From: Rhodospirillaceae bacterium
Lineage (GTDB): Bacteria > Pseudomonadota > Alphaproteobacteria > Bin65
Direction: 5' to 3'
Assembly (NCBI GenBank): GCA_009840595.1
Contig: VXNK01000099.1
Coordinates: 1 to 34,706, forward strand
DNA length: 34,706 nucleotides
The notes below the pieces were generated by a model. That model was not told the origin of the DNA, did not search any database, and saw nothing but the letters and a program-made list of their open reading frames with translations. A program made the translations under genes and the position numbers. The first letter of the stretch is position 1. Each line of letters opens with the position of its first letter. Of this stretch, positions 23,250-31,778 are shown in pieces.

Positions 23250-25097
23250 ATGACATCGGCGCCCGACATCGTCCGCGTCGGCGGGGCGAGCGGCTATTGG
23301 GGCGAGTCGGCCATGGCGACGCCGCAATTGCTCGCTGACCGCTCGGTCGATTTTCTGGTCTACGACTATCTGGCCGAGATCACCATGTCGATCCTGGCCC
23401 GGGCACGGGCCAAGGATCCGGCGCTGGGCTACGCGACCGATTTCATCTCGGCGGTTCTGAAACCCAATATCCGGGAAATCGCCGCCCAGGGGGTGAAGGT
23501 GGTCAGCAACGCCGGCGGCGTGAATCCGGAGGCCTGCGCCGAGGCCGCCCGCGCCGTCATCGCCGAGGCCGGACTGGACCTCAGGGTCGGTGTCGTGCGC
23601 GGCGACGACCTGATGGCGGACCGGGAGAAACTCGCCGAGGCCGCGCCCTGCGAGATGTTCAGCGGCGCGCCGTTTCCGCCCGTGGCGAAGCTCGCCAGCA
23701 TCAACGCCTATGTCGGCGCCTTCCCGATCGCCGCGGCGCTCGACGCCGGGGCCGACATCGTCATCACCGGCCGCTGCGTCGACAGCGCGGTGACGCTCGG
23801 CGCGTGTATCCACGCCTTCGGCTGGCGGCCCGGCGAGTGGGACCGGCTGGCCGCCGGCAGCCTGGCCGGCCATATCCTGGAATGCGGGCCCCAGGCGACC
23901 GGCGGCAACCATACCGATTGGGAGGATATCGCCGGGTCGATCCACGACATCGGCTATCCGATCGGCGATATCATATCCGACGGCAGCTTCACCCTGCGCA
24001 AGCCGGCGGGCAGCGGCGGCATGGTGACGGTCGGCACGGTGGCGGAGCAGATGGTCTACGAGATTGGCGATCCGCAGGCCTATCTGCTGCCCGATGTCTG
24101 CTGCGACTTTTCCGGGGTGGCGATCGAACGACTCGGCGAGGACAGGGTGGGCGTGACCGGCGCGCGCGGCCGGCCGGCGCCACCGGACTACAAGGTCAGC
24201 GCGACCTGGGCTGACGGTTTCCGTGCCGGCGGCTATTTCACCTTCACCGGCCGCAACGCCGCCGGCAAGGCGCAGGTCTTCGCCAAAGCGGCAATCGCCC
24301 GGGCTCAGGCCGCCCTGCGCGGGCGCAACCTGGGCGATTTCACTGAGACCAGCATCGAAGTGATCGGCGCCGGGAGCCAGTACGGCGCGGCGGCCGGGTC
24401 GGCGGATGCGCGGGAAGTCGTGCTCAAGCTGGCGGCCCGGCATCCGGAGGCGGCCGGCGTCGGTCTGCTGCTGCGCGAGGCCTCGGGCCTCGGCCTGGCG
24501 ACCCCGGCGGCGCTTTCCGGATTTTCCGGGACACGGCCGAGGCCCTCGCCGGTCGTCCGGCTGTTTTCCTTTCTGATGCCGAAGACGGAGGTCGCCCTGA
24601 GCGTCGAGGTCGATGGCGTGCCGATCCCGTATGCCGAGCCCGTCACCGAAGGCGTGCCGGAAGAGCCGGTCCGGCCGGCGCTGCCCGGCGATCCTGCCTC
24701 CAGCGCGCCGCCGACCGACACGGTCGAGGTTCGTCTCGAAGATCTCGCCTGGGCGCGCAGCGGCGACAAGGGCGACAAGGCCAATATCGGCATAGTCGCC
24801 CGGCGCGCCGATTACCTGCCCTGGATCTGGCGCAGCCTGACGGAAGCGCGCATTGCGGAGACTTTTGCGCATTTCCTTGACGGCGCCGCCGCGACACCCG
24901 TCGAGCGCTTCCTGATGCCGGGGACGAACGCCGTCAATTTCCTGCTCCACGACGTGCTGGGCGGCGGCGGCGTCGCCAGCCTGCGCAATGACGCCCAGGG
25001 CAAGGGTTACGCACAGATCTTGCTGGATACCCCGATTCCGGTGCCGGCGGCGCTGGCCGCACAGGCTGCGGCCGATGCCGAGGCGCGCGCCGCATGA
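23250..25097 (+). CDS. atuA: AtuA-family (DUF1446) acyl-CoA pathway protein
   Basis: Member of the acyclic terpene utilisation A family, found beside acyl-CoA carboxylases of the citronellol and leucine/isovalerate type; its biochemical role is not established. With the ATG at 23250 (GGCGGAAGG just upstream) the product is 615 residues. The large N-terminal DUF1446 part starts 'VRVGGASGYWGESAMA' and includes 'FISAVLKPNI', 'SNAGGVNPEACA' and 'ITGRCVDSAVTLG'. The C-terminal domain begins around residue 490 and contains 'LEDLAWARSGDKGDKANIG', typical of AtuA-like C-termini. The stop overlaps the carboxyltransferase ATG by 4 bp. As first gene of a five-gene run it probably shares that pathway; the family relation is strong, the function open. 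Confidence 0.85.
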   Translation: MTSAPDIVRVGGASGYWGESAMATPQLLADRSVDFLVYDYLAEITMSILARARAKDPALGYATDFISAVLKPNIREIAAQGVKVVSNAGGVNPEACAEAARAVIAEAGLDLRVGVVRGDDLMADREKLAEAAPCEMFSGAPFPPVAKLASINAYVGAFPIAAALDAGADIVITGRCVDSAVTLGACIHAFGWRPGEWDRLAAGSLAGHILECGPQATGGNHTDWEDIAGSIHDIGYPIGDIISDGSFTLRKPAGSGGMVTVGTVAEQMVYEIGDPQAYLLPDVCCDFSGVAIERLGEDRVGVTGARGRPAPPDYKVSATWADGFRAGGYFTFTGRNAAGKAQVFAKAAIARAQAALRGRNLGDFTETSIEVIGAGSQYGAAAGSADAREVVLKLAARHPEAAGVGLLLREASGLGLATPAALSGFSGTRPRPSPVVRLFSFLMPKTEVALSVEVDGVPIPYAEPVTEGVPEEPVRPALPGDPASSAPPTDTVEVRLEDLAWARSGDKGDKANIGIVARRADYLPWIWRSLTEARIAETFAHFLDGAAATPVERFLMPGTNAVNFLLHDVLGGGGVASLRNDAQGKGYAQILLDTPIPVPAALAAQAAADAEARAA

Positions 25098-26713
25098 CCG
25101 TGTTCCGCAGCCAGATCGATCCGGCCAGCGAGGGCTTCAAGGCCAACCGCGCCGACATGCTCGCCCTGATCGGCCGGATGGAGGATCTCAACCGGCGCGG
25201 CGCGATCCGCTCCGAAGCGCGCAAACCGCGCTTCGTCGAGCGCAACCAGCTCACGCCGCGCGAGCGCCTCGCCGGCCTGCTCGATCCGGGCATGCCGTTC
25301 CTCGTCATGGGCAACATGGCGGGTTACCTGCTCGACACGGCGGACGAGGAGAAGTCGCTGCCCGGCGGCAACGCGATCGCCGGCATCGGCTTCATCCGCG
25401 GCGTGCGCTGCGCCATCGCGGTCGATGACAGCGGCATCCAGGCCGGCGCGCTGACCCAGGCGACCGCGTTCCGCATCCGCCGCATGCAGGAAATCGCTCT
25501 CGCCCAGAAACTGCCCTTCATCCATCTGGTCGAGAGCGCCGGCGCCAACCTGATGGAATACACGGTCGAGGGCTTTCTGATCGGTGGCCGGTTGTTCGCC
25601 AACCAGGCGCGGCTCTCCGGGGCCGGCGTGCCGGTCATCACCGTCCTGCACGGCTCCTCGACCGCCGGCGGCGCCTACATGCCGGGCATGAGCGACTATG
25701 TCATCGGCGTAAAGGGCAGGGGGCGGGCCTTCCTGGCCGGGCCGCCATTGCTCAAGGCCGCGACCGGCGAGATCGCGACGGAGGAGGAACTGGGCGGCGC
25801 CGAGATGCACGCCAGCGTGTCCGGCCTGGTCGAATATCTGGCGGAGGACGACGGCGAAGGCGTCGACATGTGCCGCGAGGTCGTGCAGCGGCTGAACTGG
25901 AACGCCGGCGAGACGCCGGCCGCCGCCGAAGGGCCGCCGCCGCTCTACGATCCCGACGAGATCGCCGGCATCGTACCGGTCGATTACCGCAAGCCCTACG
26001 AGGTCCGGGAAGTCGTCGCCCGCATCGTTGACGGCTCGGAATTCCTCGATTTCAAGCCGCGCTTCGGCGTCACGACCGTTTGCCTCCAGGCCGAGGTGAT
26101 GGGCCGGGGCTGCGGCATCATCGGCAACAACGGCCCGATCGATCCGGACGGCGCGGCCAAGGCGACCCAGTTCCTCCAGCTCTGCGACCAGGCCGGCCTC
26201 CCGATGGTCTTCCTCCAGAACACCACGGGTTACATCGTCGGCAAGGAATATGAGCGCGCGGGCATGATCAAGCACGGCTCGAAGATGATCCAGTCGGTCA
26301 CCAATATCGACGTGCCGCGGCTGACCTTCATGACCGGGGCCAGTTTCGGCGCCGGCAACTACGGCATGTGCGGGCGGGGCTACGATCCGGATTTCCTCTA
26401 TACTTGGCCCAACGCGACCACCGGCGTGATGGGCGGCGATCAGGCCGCCAAGACCATGACGATGGTCGCCGAAGGCGTCGCCCGCTCGAAGGGGCAGGAC
26501 GTGGACGAAGACCGGCTCAGGAAACAGGAGGAGATGCTGGTCCGGCATTTCGACGGCCAGTCGAGCGCCTTCTACACGTCGGGCCATCTCCAGGACGACG
26601 GCATGATCGACCCGCGGGAGACGCGCCGGACCCTGGGCTTCCTGCTGGCGACGGTGGACGAGGCGCGCCGCCGCACCGTGCGGCCGAACAGCTTCGGCGT
26701 CGCGCGGATTTGA
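25094..26713 (+). CDS. Acyl-CoA carboxylase, carboxyltransferase (beta) subunit
   Basis: Transfers carboxyl from carboxybiotin to an acyl-CoA, working with the biotin subunit encoded at 27579. The 539 residues contain both crotonase-like halves. Motifs are 'ESAGANLMEYTVEG', 'GSSTAGGAYMPGMSD', 'AGPPLLKAATGE' and, in the C-terminal half, 'IGNNGPIDPDGAAKATQF' and 'GASFGAGNYGMCGRGYDP'. This layout matches methylcrotonyl-CoA and geranyl-CoA carboxylases (LiuB/AtuC) more than propionyl-CoA carboxylase. The residue separating methylcrotonyl from geranyl substrates could not be placed with confidence by eye, so the substrate is left open. It overlaps the AtuA-family gene by 4 bp. Confidence 0.9.
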   Translation: MTVFRSQIDPASEGFKANRADMLALIGRMEDLNRRGAIRSEARKPRFVERNQLTPRERLAGLLDPGMPFLVMGNMAGYLLDTADEEKSLPGGNAIAGIGFIRGVRCAIAVDDSGIQAGALTQATAFRIRRMQEIALAQKLPFIHLVESAGANLMEYTVEGFLIGGRLFANQARLSGAGVPVITVLHGSSTAGGAYMPGMSDYVIGVKGRGRAFLAGPPLLKAATGEIATEEELGGAEMHASVSGLVEYLAEDDGEGVDMCREVVQRLNWNAGETPAAAEGPPPLYDPDEIAGIVPVDYRKPYEVREVVARIVDGSEFLDFKPRFGVTTVCLQAEVMGRGCGIIGNNGPIDPDGAAKATQFLQLCDQAGLPMVFLQNTTGYIVGKEYERAGMIKHGSKMIQSVTNIDVPRLTFMTGASFGAGNYGMCGRGYDPDFLYTWPNATTGVMGGDQAAKTMTMVAEGVARSKGQDVDEDRLRKQEEMLVRHFDGQSSAFYTSGHLQDDGMIDPRETRRTLGFLLATVDEARRRTVRPNSFGVARI

Positions 26714-26755
26714 CCGCAGCGCCGCGGCCTCCGCTCGGGGACGGAAAGGGAAAGC

Positions 26756-27574
26756 ATGTCCGACGAACTGATTGTCGAGCACGACGATGGCTGGCTGACC
26801 TTGTGGATGAACCGGCCGGCGGTGCGCAACGCCCTGGGCGCGGAGATGCTGGCCGCCATGCGCGCCGCGCTGGACGAGGTGCGCGGCGATCGCACGGTGC
26901 GCGGCATCACCCTGCGCGGCAAGGGCGGCGTGTTCTGCGCCGGCGGCGACCTCAAGAATTTCCGCAGCAGTTTCCAGGGCGGCGCCTCCCGTGCCGAGAT
27001 TGCCGCGTCGAACGCGAGCGCCGGAGAATTTTTCACCTATCTCAATACGATGCCGCAGGTCGTTGTCATGCTGATCGAAGGCGCGGCGATCGCCGGCGGC
27101 CTCGGCCTGGCCTGTACGGGCGACGTTGTCGCCGTGACCGCGGACGCGAAATTCGCCATCACCGAAACCTCGCTCGGCCTGCCACCGGCCCAGATCGCGC
27201 CTTTCGTGGTCCAGCGCATCGGGCTGACGGCGGCGCGGCGTCTGATGCTGACCGGCGCGCGCTTTGACGGGCGGGAAGCCGGCCGCCTCGGCCTGGCGGA
27301 TTTCGTCGCCGAAGACGCCGCCGGGCTGGACGCCATCGAAGCGGATATCCGCAGGAGCGTCCGACGCTGTGCGCCGGGGGCCAACGCCGTGACCAAGGAA
27401 CTCGTGCTGAAGGCGCCGCTGCTGCCGCGGGACGAGATGGTCGCCTTCGCCGGCGGGCGGTTCGCCGATTGCATGCTCGGCGAGGAGGCCCGCGAAGGCA
27501 TCGCCGCCTTTCTCGACAAGCGCAAGCCGTCGTGGGCCGGTTCTCCGGGGGCCGAGAGCCCGAAGGCGGGGTAG
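26756..27574 (+). CDS. Enoyl-CoA hydratase/isomerase family (AtuE/LiuC-like)
   Basis: Crotonase-fold enzyme, probably hydrating the carboxylated enoyl-CoA made by the neighbouring carboxylase, as methylglutaconyl-CoA or isohexenylglutaconyl-CoA hydratases do. The 272 residues include the oxyanion-hole segments 'CAGGDLKNF' and 'AIAGGLGLA'. Of the two glutamates of rat enoyl-CoA hydratase, the first (E144) is replaced by Gly in G-G-L-G-L, while the second is kept in 'ITETSLGL'. To my knowledge bacterial AtuE/LiuC-type hydratases often show the same Gly, which supports the assignment over fatty-acid hydratases. It has a good Shine-Dalgarno, lies 42 bp after the carboxyltransferase gene, and is followed 4 bp later by the biotin subunit. 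Confidence 0.85.
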   Translation: MSDELIVEHDDGWLTLWMNRPAVRNALGAEMLAAMRAALDEVRGDRTVRGITLRGKGGVFCAGGDLKNFRSSFQGGASRAEIAASNASAGEFFTYLNTMPQVVVMLIEGAAIAGGLGLACTGDVVAVTADAKFAITETSLGLPPAQIAPFVVQRIGLTAARRLMLTGARFDGREAGRLGLADFVAEDAAGLDAIEADIRRSVRRCAPGANAVTKELVLKAPLLPRDEMVAFAGGRFADCMLGEEAREGIAAFLDKRKPSWAGSPGAESPKAG

Positions 27575-27578
27575 GGGC

Positions 27579-29585
27579 ATGCGCCGCTTCGGAACCATCC
27601 TGGTCGCCAACCGGGGCGAGATCGCTGTCCGGGTCCTGCGCACGGCGCGCGCCCTGGGCTACCGCACTGCCGCCGTCTATTCCGACGCCGATGCCGAAGC
27701 GCCCCATGTCCGCATGGCGGACGCCGCCGCGCACATCGGTCCGGCGCCGGCCGCCGAAAGCTATCTGAACATCGACAATGTCCTCCGGGCGGCGGCGGAG
27801 ACCGGGGCCGACGCCGTTCATCCCGGCTACGGGTTCCTGTCGGAGAATGCCGCCTTCGCCCGCGCCTGCGCGGACGCCGGCCTGACCTTCATCGGACCGG
27901 ATGCCGACGCCATCGCGCTCATGGGCGACAAGGCCGAAGCGCGGCGCCGCATGGCCGAAGCCGGCGTGCCCTGCGTGCCGGGCTACGATGGCGCCGAACA
28001 AAGCGACGCGGCGCTGATCGCGGCGGCGGCGGAAATCGGTTTTCCGGTCATGGTCAAGGCCGCAGCCGGCGGCGGCGGGCGCGGCATGCGCCTCGTCACC
28101 GCTTCCGGGGCTCTGCCGGATGCGCTCTCCGCCGCTCGCTCGGAGGCGGAAAGCGCCTTCGGCTCCGACAGCCTGATCCTGGAGAAGGCCATCGTCCGGC
28201 CGCGCCATGTCGAGATCCAGATTTTTGCCGACAGCCACGGCAACACGATCCATCTCGGCGAGCGCGACTGCTCCGTGCAGCGCCGGCACCAGAAGGTGAT
28301 CGAGGAAGCGCCGTGCCCGGTCATGACCGGGGAATTGCGGGAAGCGATGGGGGCGGCGGCGGTCGAAGCGGCGCGCAGCATCGGCTATTGCGGCGCCGGC
28401 ACCGTCGAGTTCCTGCTCGATGCGGACGGCAGTTTCTATTTCCTGGAGATGAATACGCGATTGCAGGTCGAACATCCGGTGACCGAGGCGATTACCGGGC
28501 TCGACCTGGTCGCGCTGCAAATTCGGGTCGCCGAAGGCCGGTCGCTAGGCCTCGCGCAGGAGGATTTCCGGCCGTCCGGCCATGCCATCGAGGCGCGCCT
28601 CTACGCCGAGGATGCGGCGCAGGACTTCCTACCGGCCGCCGGAGATATCGCGCTGTGGCAGCCCGCCGCCGGCGAGGGCGTGCGTATCGACAGCGGCGTC
28701 GAGAGCGGCCAGACCGTTCCGCCCTTCTACGACCCGATGATCGCCAAGGTGATCGCCCACGGCGAAACCCGGGATATCGCGCGCCGCCGCCTGATCCGGG
28801 CGCTCGCCGAAACCGTTTCGTTCGGTCTGACGACCAACCGGCGCTTCCTGATCGACTGTCTGGAGAAGGAAGCCTTCGCGCGGGGCGAAGCGACGACGGC
28901 CTTCATCCAAGAGCAATTCGGAGATGGCGATCTCGCAGCGCCCGATCCCGACTTCGCCGTCGCCGCCGCGGCTGCTGTCCTGAAATACCTTGCCGGCCGG
29001 GACGCCGCCCACAGGACAAGCCTGAATGTTTCGCCGGAACTGCTCGACTGGGCCAGCGCCGGGGCGCTGGAGAGCCGCTGCAGTCTTGCCGCCGGCGATG
29101 CGGTTTTCGAGCTGTCGGTCTCGCCGGCCGGCCCATGCGATTACACCGTTCGCGGCTATGCCGTCCGCGGCGGCGATGAGGCGGCGTCCGTCCGGGTCGT
29201 CTCCGTCGGGGAGGGCCTGGCGGACCTCGCCATCGACGGCGTGCAGCGGCATTTTCAGTACCATGCCGCAGGCGACACCCTCTTTCTGGGCGAAGCCGGC
29301 CGGGATTACCGCTTCGGGTCCGGCCGCTCGGCCGCAGCTTCGCAGGAGGACGGCAGCGGCGGCCGGGTCGTCGCGCCGATGCACGGCAAGATCCTTGAGA
29401 TCGCGGTCGATCCCGGCGATACCGTCAACCGGGGCGACCGGCTGATGGTCATCGAGGCGATGAAAATGCAGCACGACATCGTCGCGCCCGCGGCCGGCGC
29501 GGTCGTGGAAATCCTGCAACGGGCCGGCGTGCAGGTCGCCGCCGGCGATCCGCTGGTCGATATCGCGGTTGCGGACCGGAGCTAG
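27579..29585 (+). CDS. Acyl-CoA carboxylase, biotin carboxylase/biotin carrier (alpha) subunit
   Basis: ATP-dependent carboxylation of biotin for the partner carboxyltransferase at 25094. The 668 residues comprise an N-terminal biotin carboxylase ('LVANRGEIAVRVLRTARALG' at the start, the glycine-rich ATP loop 'AAAGGGGRGMRLV', and 'MNTRLQVEHPVTE'), a linker domain, and a C-terminal biotinyl domain with E-A-M-K-M, in which K629 should carry biotin. Size and order match the alpha subunits of methylcrotonyl-CoA or geranyl-CoA carboxylase (LiuD/AtuF). The start is 4 bp after the hydratase stop, within GGGG-containing sequence that can serve as ribosome site. All catalytic motifs look intact. Confidence 0.93.
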   Translation: MRRFGTILVANRGEIAVRVLRTARALGYRTAAVYSDADAEAPHVRMADAAAHIGPAPAAESYLNIDNVLRAAAETGADAVHPGYGFLSENAAFARACADAGLTFIGPDADAIALMGDKAEARRRMAEAGVPCVPGYDGAEQSDAALIAAAAEIGFPVMVKAAAGGGGRGMRLVTASGALPDALSAARSEAESAFGSDSLILEKAIVRPRHVEIQIFADSHGNTIHLGERDCSVQRRHQKVIEEAPCPVMTGELREAMGAAAVEAARSIGYCGAGTVEFLLDADGSFYFLEMNTRLQVEHPVTEAITGLDLVALQIRVAEGRSLGLAQEDFRPSGHAIEARLYAEDAAQDFLPAAGDIALWQPAAGEGVRIDSGVESGQTVPPFYDPMIAKVIAHGETRDIARRRLIRALAETVSFGLTTNRRFLIDCLEKEAFARGEATTAFIQEQFGDGDLAAPDPDFAVAAAAAVLKYLAGRDAAHRTSLNVSPELLDWASAGALESRCSLAAGDAVFELSVSPAGPCDYTVRGYAVRGGDEAASVRVVSVGEGLADLAIDGVQRHFQYHAAGDTLFLGEAGRDYRFGSGRSAAASQEDGSGGRVVAPMHGKILEIAVDPGDTVNRGDRLMVIEAMKMQHDIVAPAAGAVVEILQRAGVQVAAGDPLVDIAVADRS

Positions 29586-29606
29586 GGCAGGGGAGAGGGA
29601 GAGCCG

Positions 29607-30398
29607 ATGCTGACCGAAGCCGCCGATTTCAGGGCCGAGTGCGACGCGCTGCACGCCTTGCTGCAGGGCCGGGACGATGCCGAGTTCGAGCGCGCGACCC
29701 TGTTCAAGGACTGGACGGTCGACGACGTGATCGCCCATCTCCACATGTGGAACCACGCCGTGAACCTGTCGGTGACCGACGAGACGGCCTTCGACGCCTT
29801 CGTACAGGCGTTTCAGGACGCCGGCCGCCGGCATTTTCCCTACACCCACGAATGGTCGGGCGGCCTGAAGGGGCAGGCGCTGCTCGCCGCGTGGTACGGC
29901 CTGTGCGCGGACATGGAGCCGTTGTGGCGGGACCTCGACCCGGAACGGCGGGTCAAATGGGTCGGGCCGCCGATGACCGTGCGCATGAGCATGATCGCGC
30001 GACAAATGGAAACCTGGTCGCACGGCCAGGAGGTCTTCGACGTGTTCGGCGCGGTGCGGCAGGACGAGGACCGCATCCGCAATATCGCCGAACTCGGCGT
30101 CCGCACCTTCGGCTATACCTTCGCCAACCGCGGGATCGAGCGGCCGGCGGTCAAGCCCTTCGTCCGGCTGACAGCGCCGTCGGGCGCCGTCTGGACCTGG
30201 AACGAGGAGAGCGAGGCCGACCTCATCGCCGGGCCGGCGACCGATTTCTGCCAGGTCGTCACCCAGACCCGCAATATCGCCGATGTCGGCCTCGAGGTGC
30301 GCGGCGCGGCGGCCGCCCGGTGGATGGCGATCGCCCAGTGTTTCGCCGGCGGTCCGAACGATCCGCCGCCGCCCGGCGCCCGTCACATAGCGGCGTAG
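29607..30398 (+). CDS. TIGR03084-family DinB-fold metal-binding protein
   Basis: Helical-bundle protein of the group that includes mycothiol-dependent maleylpyruvate isomerase. The 263 residues carry the three expected metal ligands: H44 in 'VIAHLHMWNH', and E135 with H139 in 'METWSHGQEVF'. An 'RLTAPSGAVWTWN' strand near residue 187 belongs to the C-terminal part that is typical of TIGR03084. Function is unknown. Mycothiol is an actinobacterial thiol, so a different cofactor or a non-thiol reaction is expected here. It starts 21 bp after the biotin subunit gene with GGAGAGGGAGAG upstream and is last of the operon, implying a step in the same acyl-CoA pathway. A stem-loop covers its stop codon. 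Confidence 0.8.
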   Translation: MLTEAADFRAECDALHALLQGRDDAEFERATLFKDWTVDDVIAHLHMWNHAVNLSVTDETAFDAFVQAFQDAGRRHFPYTHEWSGGLKGQALLAAWYGLCADMEPLWRDLDPERRVKWVGPPMTVRMSMIARQMETWSHGQEVFDVFGAVRQDEDRIRNIAELGVRTFGYTFANRGIERPAVKPFVRLTAPSGAVWTWNEESEADLIAGPATDFCQVVTQTRNIADVGLEVRGAAAARWMAIAQCFAGGPNDPPPPGARHIAA

Positions 30399-30419
30399 CG
30401 CCTGCCGCCCAAGGCGCTA
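30396..30419 (+). terminator. Stem-loop at the end of the carboxylase operon
   Basis: TAGCGCC (30396-30402, beginning with the stop codon) and GGCGCTA (30413-30419) pair perfectly over 7 bp with a 10-base loop. It ends the five-gene operon and precedes the tRNA promoter. There is no T tract, so termination may be Rho-dependent or the stem may protect the message end. Confidence 0.4.
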
Positions 30420-30462
30420 AGTGGGCCGGTGCCGGCGTTTCGGGGCATTTCGCTCGCGCATC

Positions 30463-30491
30463 TTGACCCTTCCGGGCCCGGTGCCTACAAA
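30463..30491 (+). promoter_or_regulatory. Predicted promoter of tRNA-His
   Basis: TTGACC (30463-30468) and TACAAA (30486-30491) are separated by 17 bp, a good sigma-70-type match. The start of transcription would be near 30498, leaving about 54 bases of 5' leader for removal by RNase P before the tRNA at 30552. The rest of the 153-bp gap after the TIGR03084 gene shows nothing else. Confidence 0.5.
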
Positions 30492-30551
30492 CCCGGTCCC
30501 GCCCTGGATCGTTTCCGGGGCCTGCCCCGGCCCGGTTCCGGGGCCCACGGC

Positions 30552-30629
30552 GGCGGATGTAGCTCAGTTGGTTAGAGCACCTGGTTGTGGTCCAGGGGGT
30601 CGTGGGTTCAAATCCCATCATTCGCCCCA
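30552..30629 (+). tRNA. tRNA-His(GTG)
   Basis: Complete cloverleaf. The encoded G-1 (30552) faces C73 (30626), the histidine identity pair. The acceptor stem GCGGATG (30553-30559) pairs with CATTCGC, including one G-T pair. The D-arm is AGCTC...GAGC, the anticodon stem CCTGG/CCAGG surrounds the loop TTGTGGT with anticodon GTG (30587-30589), and the T-arm is GTGGG-TTCAAAT-CCCAT. CCA is encoded at 30627-30629. Four T residues follow directly. It is the only tRNA in the window and lies between the carboxylase operon and the convergent GlxA-type regulator. Confidence 0.97.
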
Positions 30630-30711
30630 TTTTCCCGATATCGCCGCTTTGCGCCCGCGCACGGCTGCCGTCCGGTGAGGTCCGGCCCGGCCCGAAAGGC
30701 GCGCGCTGCCG

Positions 30712-31692
30712 CTACGCCGGGCTCGGCGGCCTTTGCCGGTCGCGCGACGGAGGTCGCCCGAAGCGCCGCCTGAAGGCGGTCGCGAAATGGGCGCTGCCGG
30801 CGAACCCGGTGGCGAGCGCGATTTCGAGCACCGGCAGGTCGGTCTGGCGCAGCAGCTCGCGGGCCTTGTCGAGCCGCAGGTCGCGATAGAAGGCGCCGGC
30901 GCTGCGGCCCAGCCCGGCGCGGAATTGCCGGTTCAGCTGCCGGGCGCTCACGCCGACGACCCGGGCGAGGTCGGCGAGCGGCAGCGGGTCGGCGATGTGG
31001 TTTTCCATCGCCTCGATGCCGGCCAGCACCGCGTGGCGGTTGGTCGCGTAGCGCTGCGCCAGGCCGGCGCGCTGCGGGCCGCCGGCGGGGCGCACGTCGG
31101 TGTGCATGAACCAGTCGCTCACCCGGCGGGCGAAATCCGGCCCGAGATGCTCGGCGATCAGGGCGTGCATCATGTCGAGCGGCGCCGTGCCGCCGGCGCA
31201 GGTCATGCGGTCCCGGTCCACGACATAGAGCGTGCGCTCCAGCAGCAGGCCGGGATGGCGCTCGGCCAGGGCCGCGGCGTGTTCCCAGTGGATCGTCATG
31301 CGCCGGTTCGCCATGACGCCGGCGTTGGCGAGGATCGCCGGGCCGCCGGAGACGCCGCCCAGCATGCGGCCGTGGCGCGCCTGCCGCCGCAGCCACTGAA
31401 AGGTGAAGTCGTCGCGGTAACCGACCGGGTCGCCGCCTGCGACCGCGAAAACGAGATCGAACGGTCCCGCCGCGTCCGCCAGGCTGCCGGCCGGCACCGA
31501 AGCTCCGGATGAGCTTCGCACCGTGCGGGCCGTCGCCCGGCCGGCGGCGAAACAGGCGACGTCGTAAACCGGCTTTCCGGCCAGCAGGTTGGCAGCGCGC
31601 AAGGGTTCGATCACCGCGGCGAAGGACATCAGCGCGAAATCCTCGACCAGGACGATGGCGATGGACCGGGGGCTGCGGACTGCCGCTTTCAT
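30712..31692 (-). CDS. GlxA-type AraC-family transcriptional regulator
   Basis: Transcription factor with an N-terminal DJ-1/PfpI-like domain (about residues 8-180; 'FALMSFAAVIEPLRAAN', 'SGGPAILANAGVMANRR') and a C-terminal AraC double helix-turn-helix (about 220-320; 'LADLARVVGVSARQLNRQF', 'LEIALATGFAGSAHFATAFR'). With the ATG at 31692 it has 326 residues, the size of GbdR, CdhR and SouR regulators. Those activate glycine betaine, carnitine and sarcosine catabolism. It is divergent from soxB, with 86 bp between the start codons, so control of the sarcosine oxidase operon is the obvious role. No Shine-Dalgarno is visible, and a TATATT (31699-31704) on the minus strand would put the transcript start at the ATG. 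Confidence 0.88.
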   Translation of the reverse strand: MKAAVRSPRSIAIVLVEDFALMSFAAVIEPLRAANLLAGKPVYDVACFAAGRATARTVRSSSGASVPAGSLADAAGPFDLVFAVAGGDPVGYRDDFTFQWLRRQARHGRMLGGVSGGPAILANAGVMANRRMTIHWEHAAALAERHPGLLLERTLYVVDRDRMTCAGGTAPLDMMHALIAEHLGPDFARRVSDWFMHTDVRPAGGPQRAGLAQRYATNRHAVLAGIEAMENHIADPLPLADLARVVGVSARQLNRQFRAGLGRSAGAFYRDLRLDKARELLRQTDLPVLEIALATGFAGSAHFATAFRRRFGRPPSRDRQRPPSPA

Positions 31693-31698
31693 GTCTTT

Positions 31699-31727
31699 AA
31701 TATAGAAATTTTCGTCCGTATTTGAAA
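31699..31727 (-). promoter_or_regulatory. Possible promoter of the GlxA-type regulator
   Basis: On the minus strand TATATT (31699-31704) fits a -10 element and TTTCAA (31722-31727) is a weak -35 at 17 bp. The start of transcription would coincide with the ATG at 31692. The 86-bp gap is AT-rich on the regulator side and must also hold the soxB promoter and regulator sites, which I cannot define by eye. Confidence 0.3.
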
Positions 31728-31778
31728 AGCATTGCGGTGGAAACCGGCGCATCAATCCGGCATTCCGCCGAGCATGCC

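Noticed and set aside
26756..27574. Enoyl-CoA hydratase inactive because one catalytic Glu is Gly
   Set aside because: The AtuE/LiuC-type hydratases appear to share this replacement, and the second Glu is retained.
25007..27643. Long minus-strand open frame opposite the carboxyltransferase and hydratase genes
   Set aside because: Low-complexity Arg/Ala/Gly/His composition and complete overlap with two well-supported genes; a third-position GC shadow.
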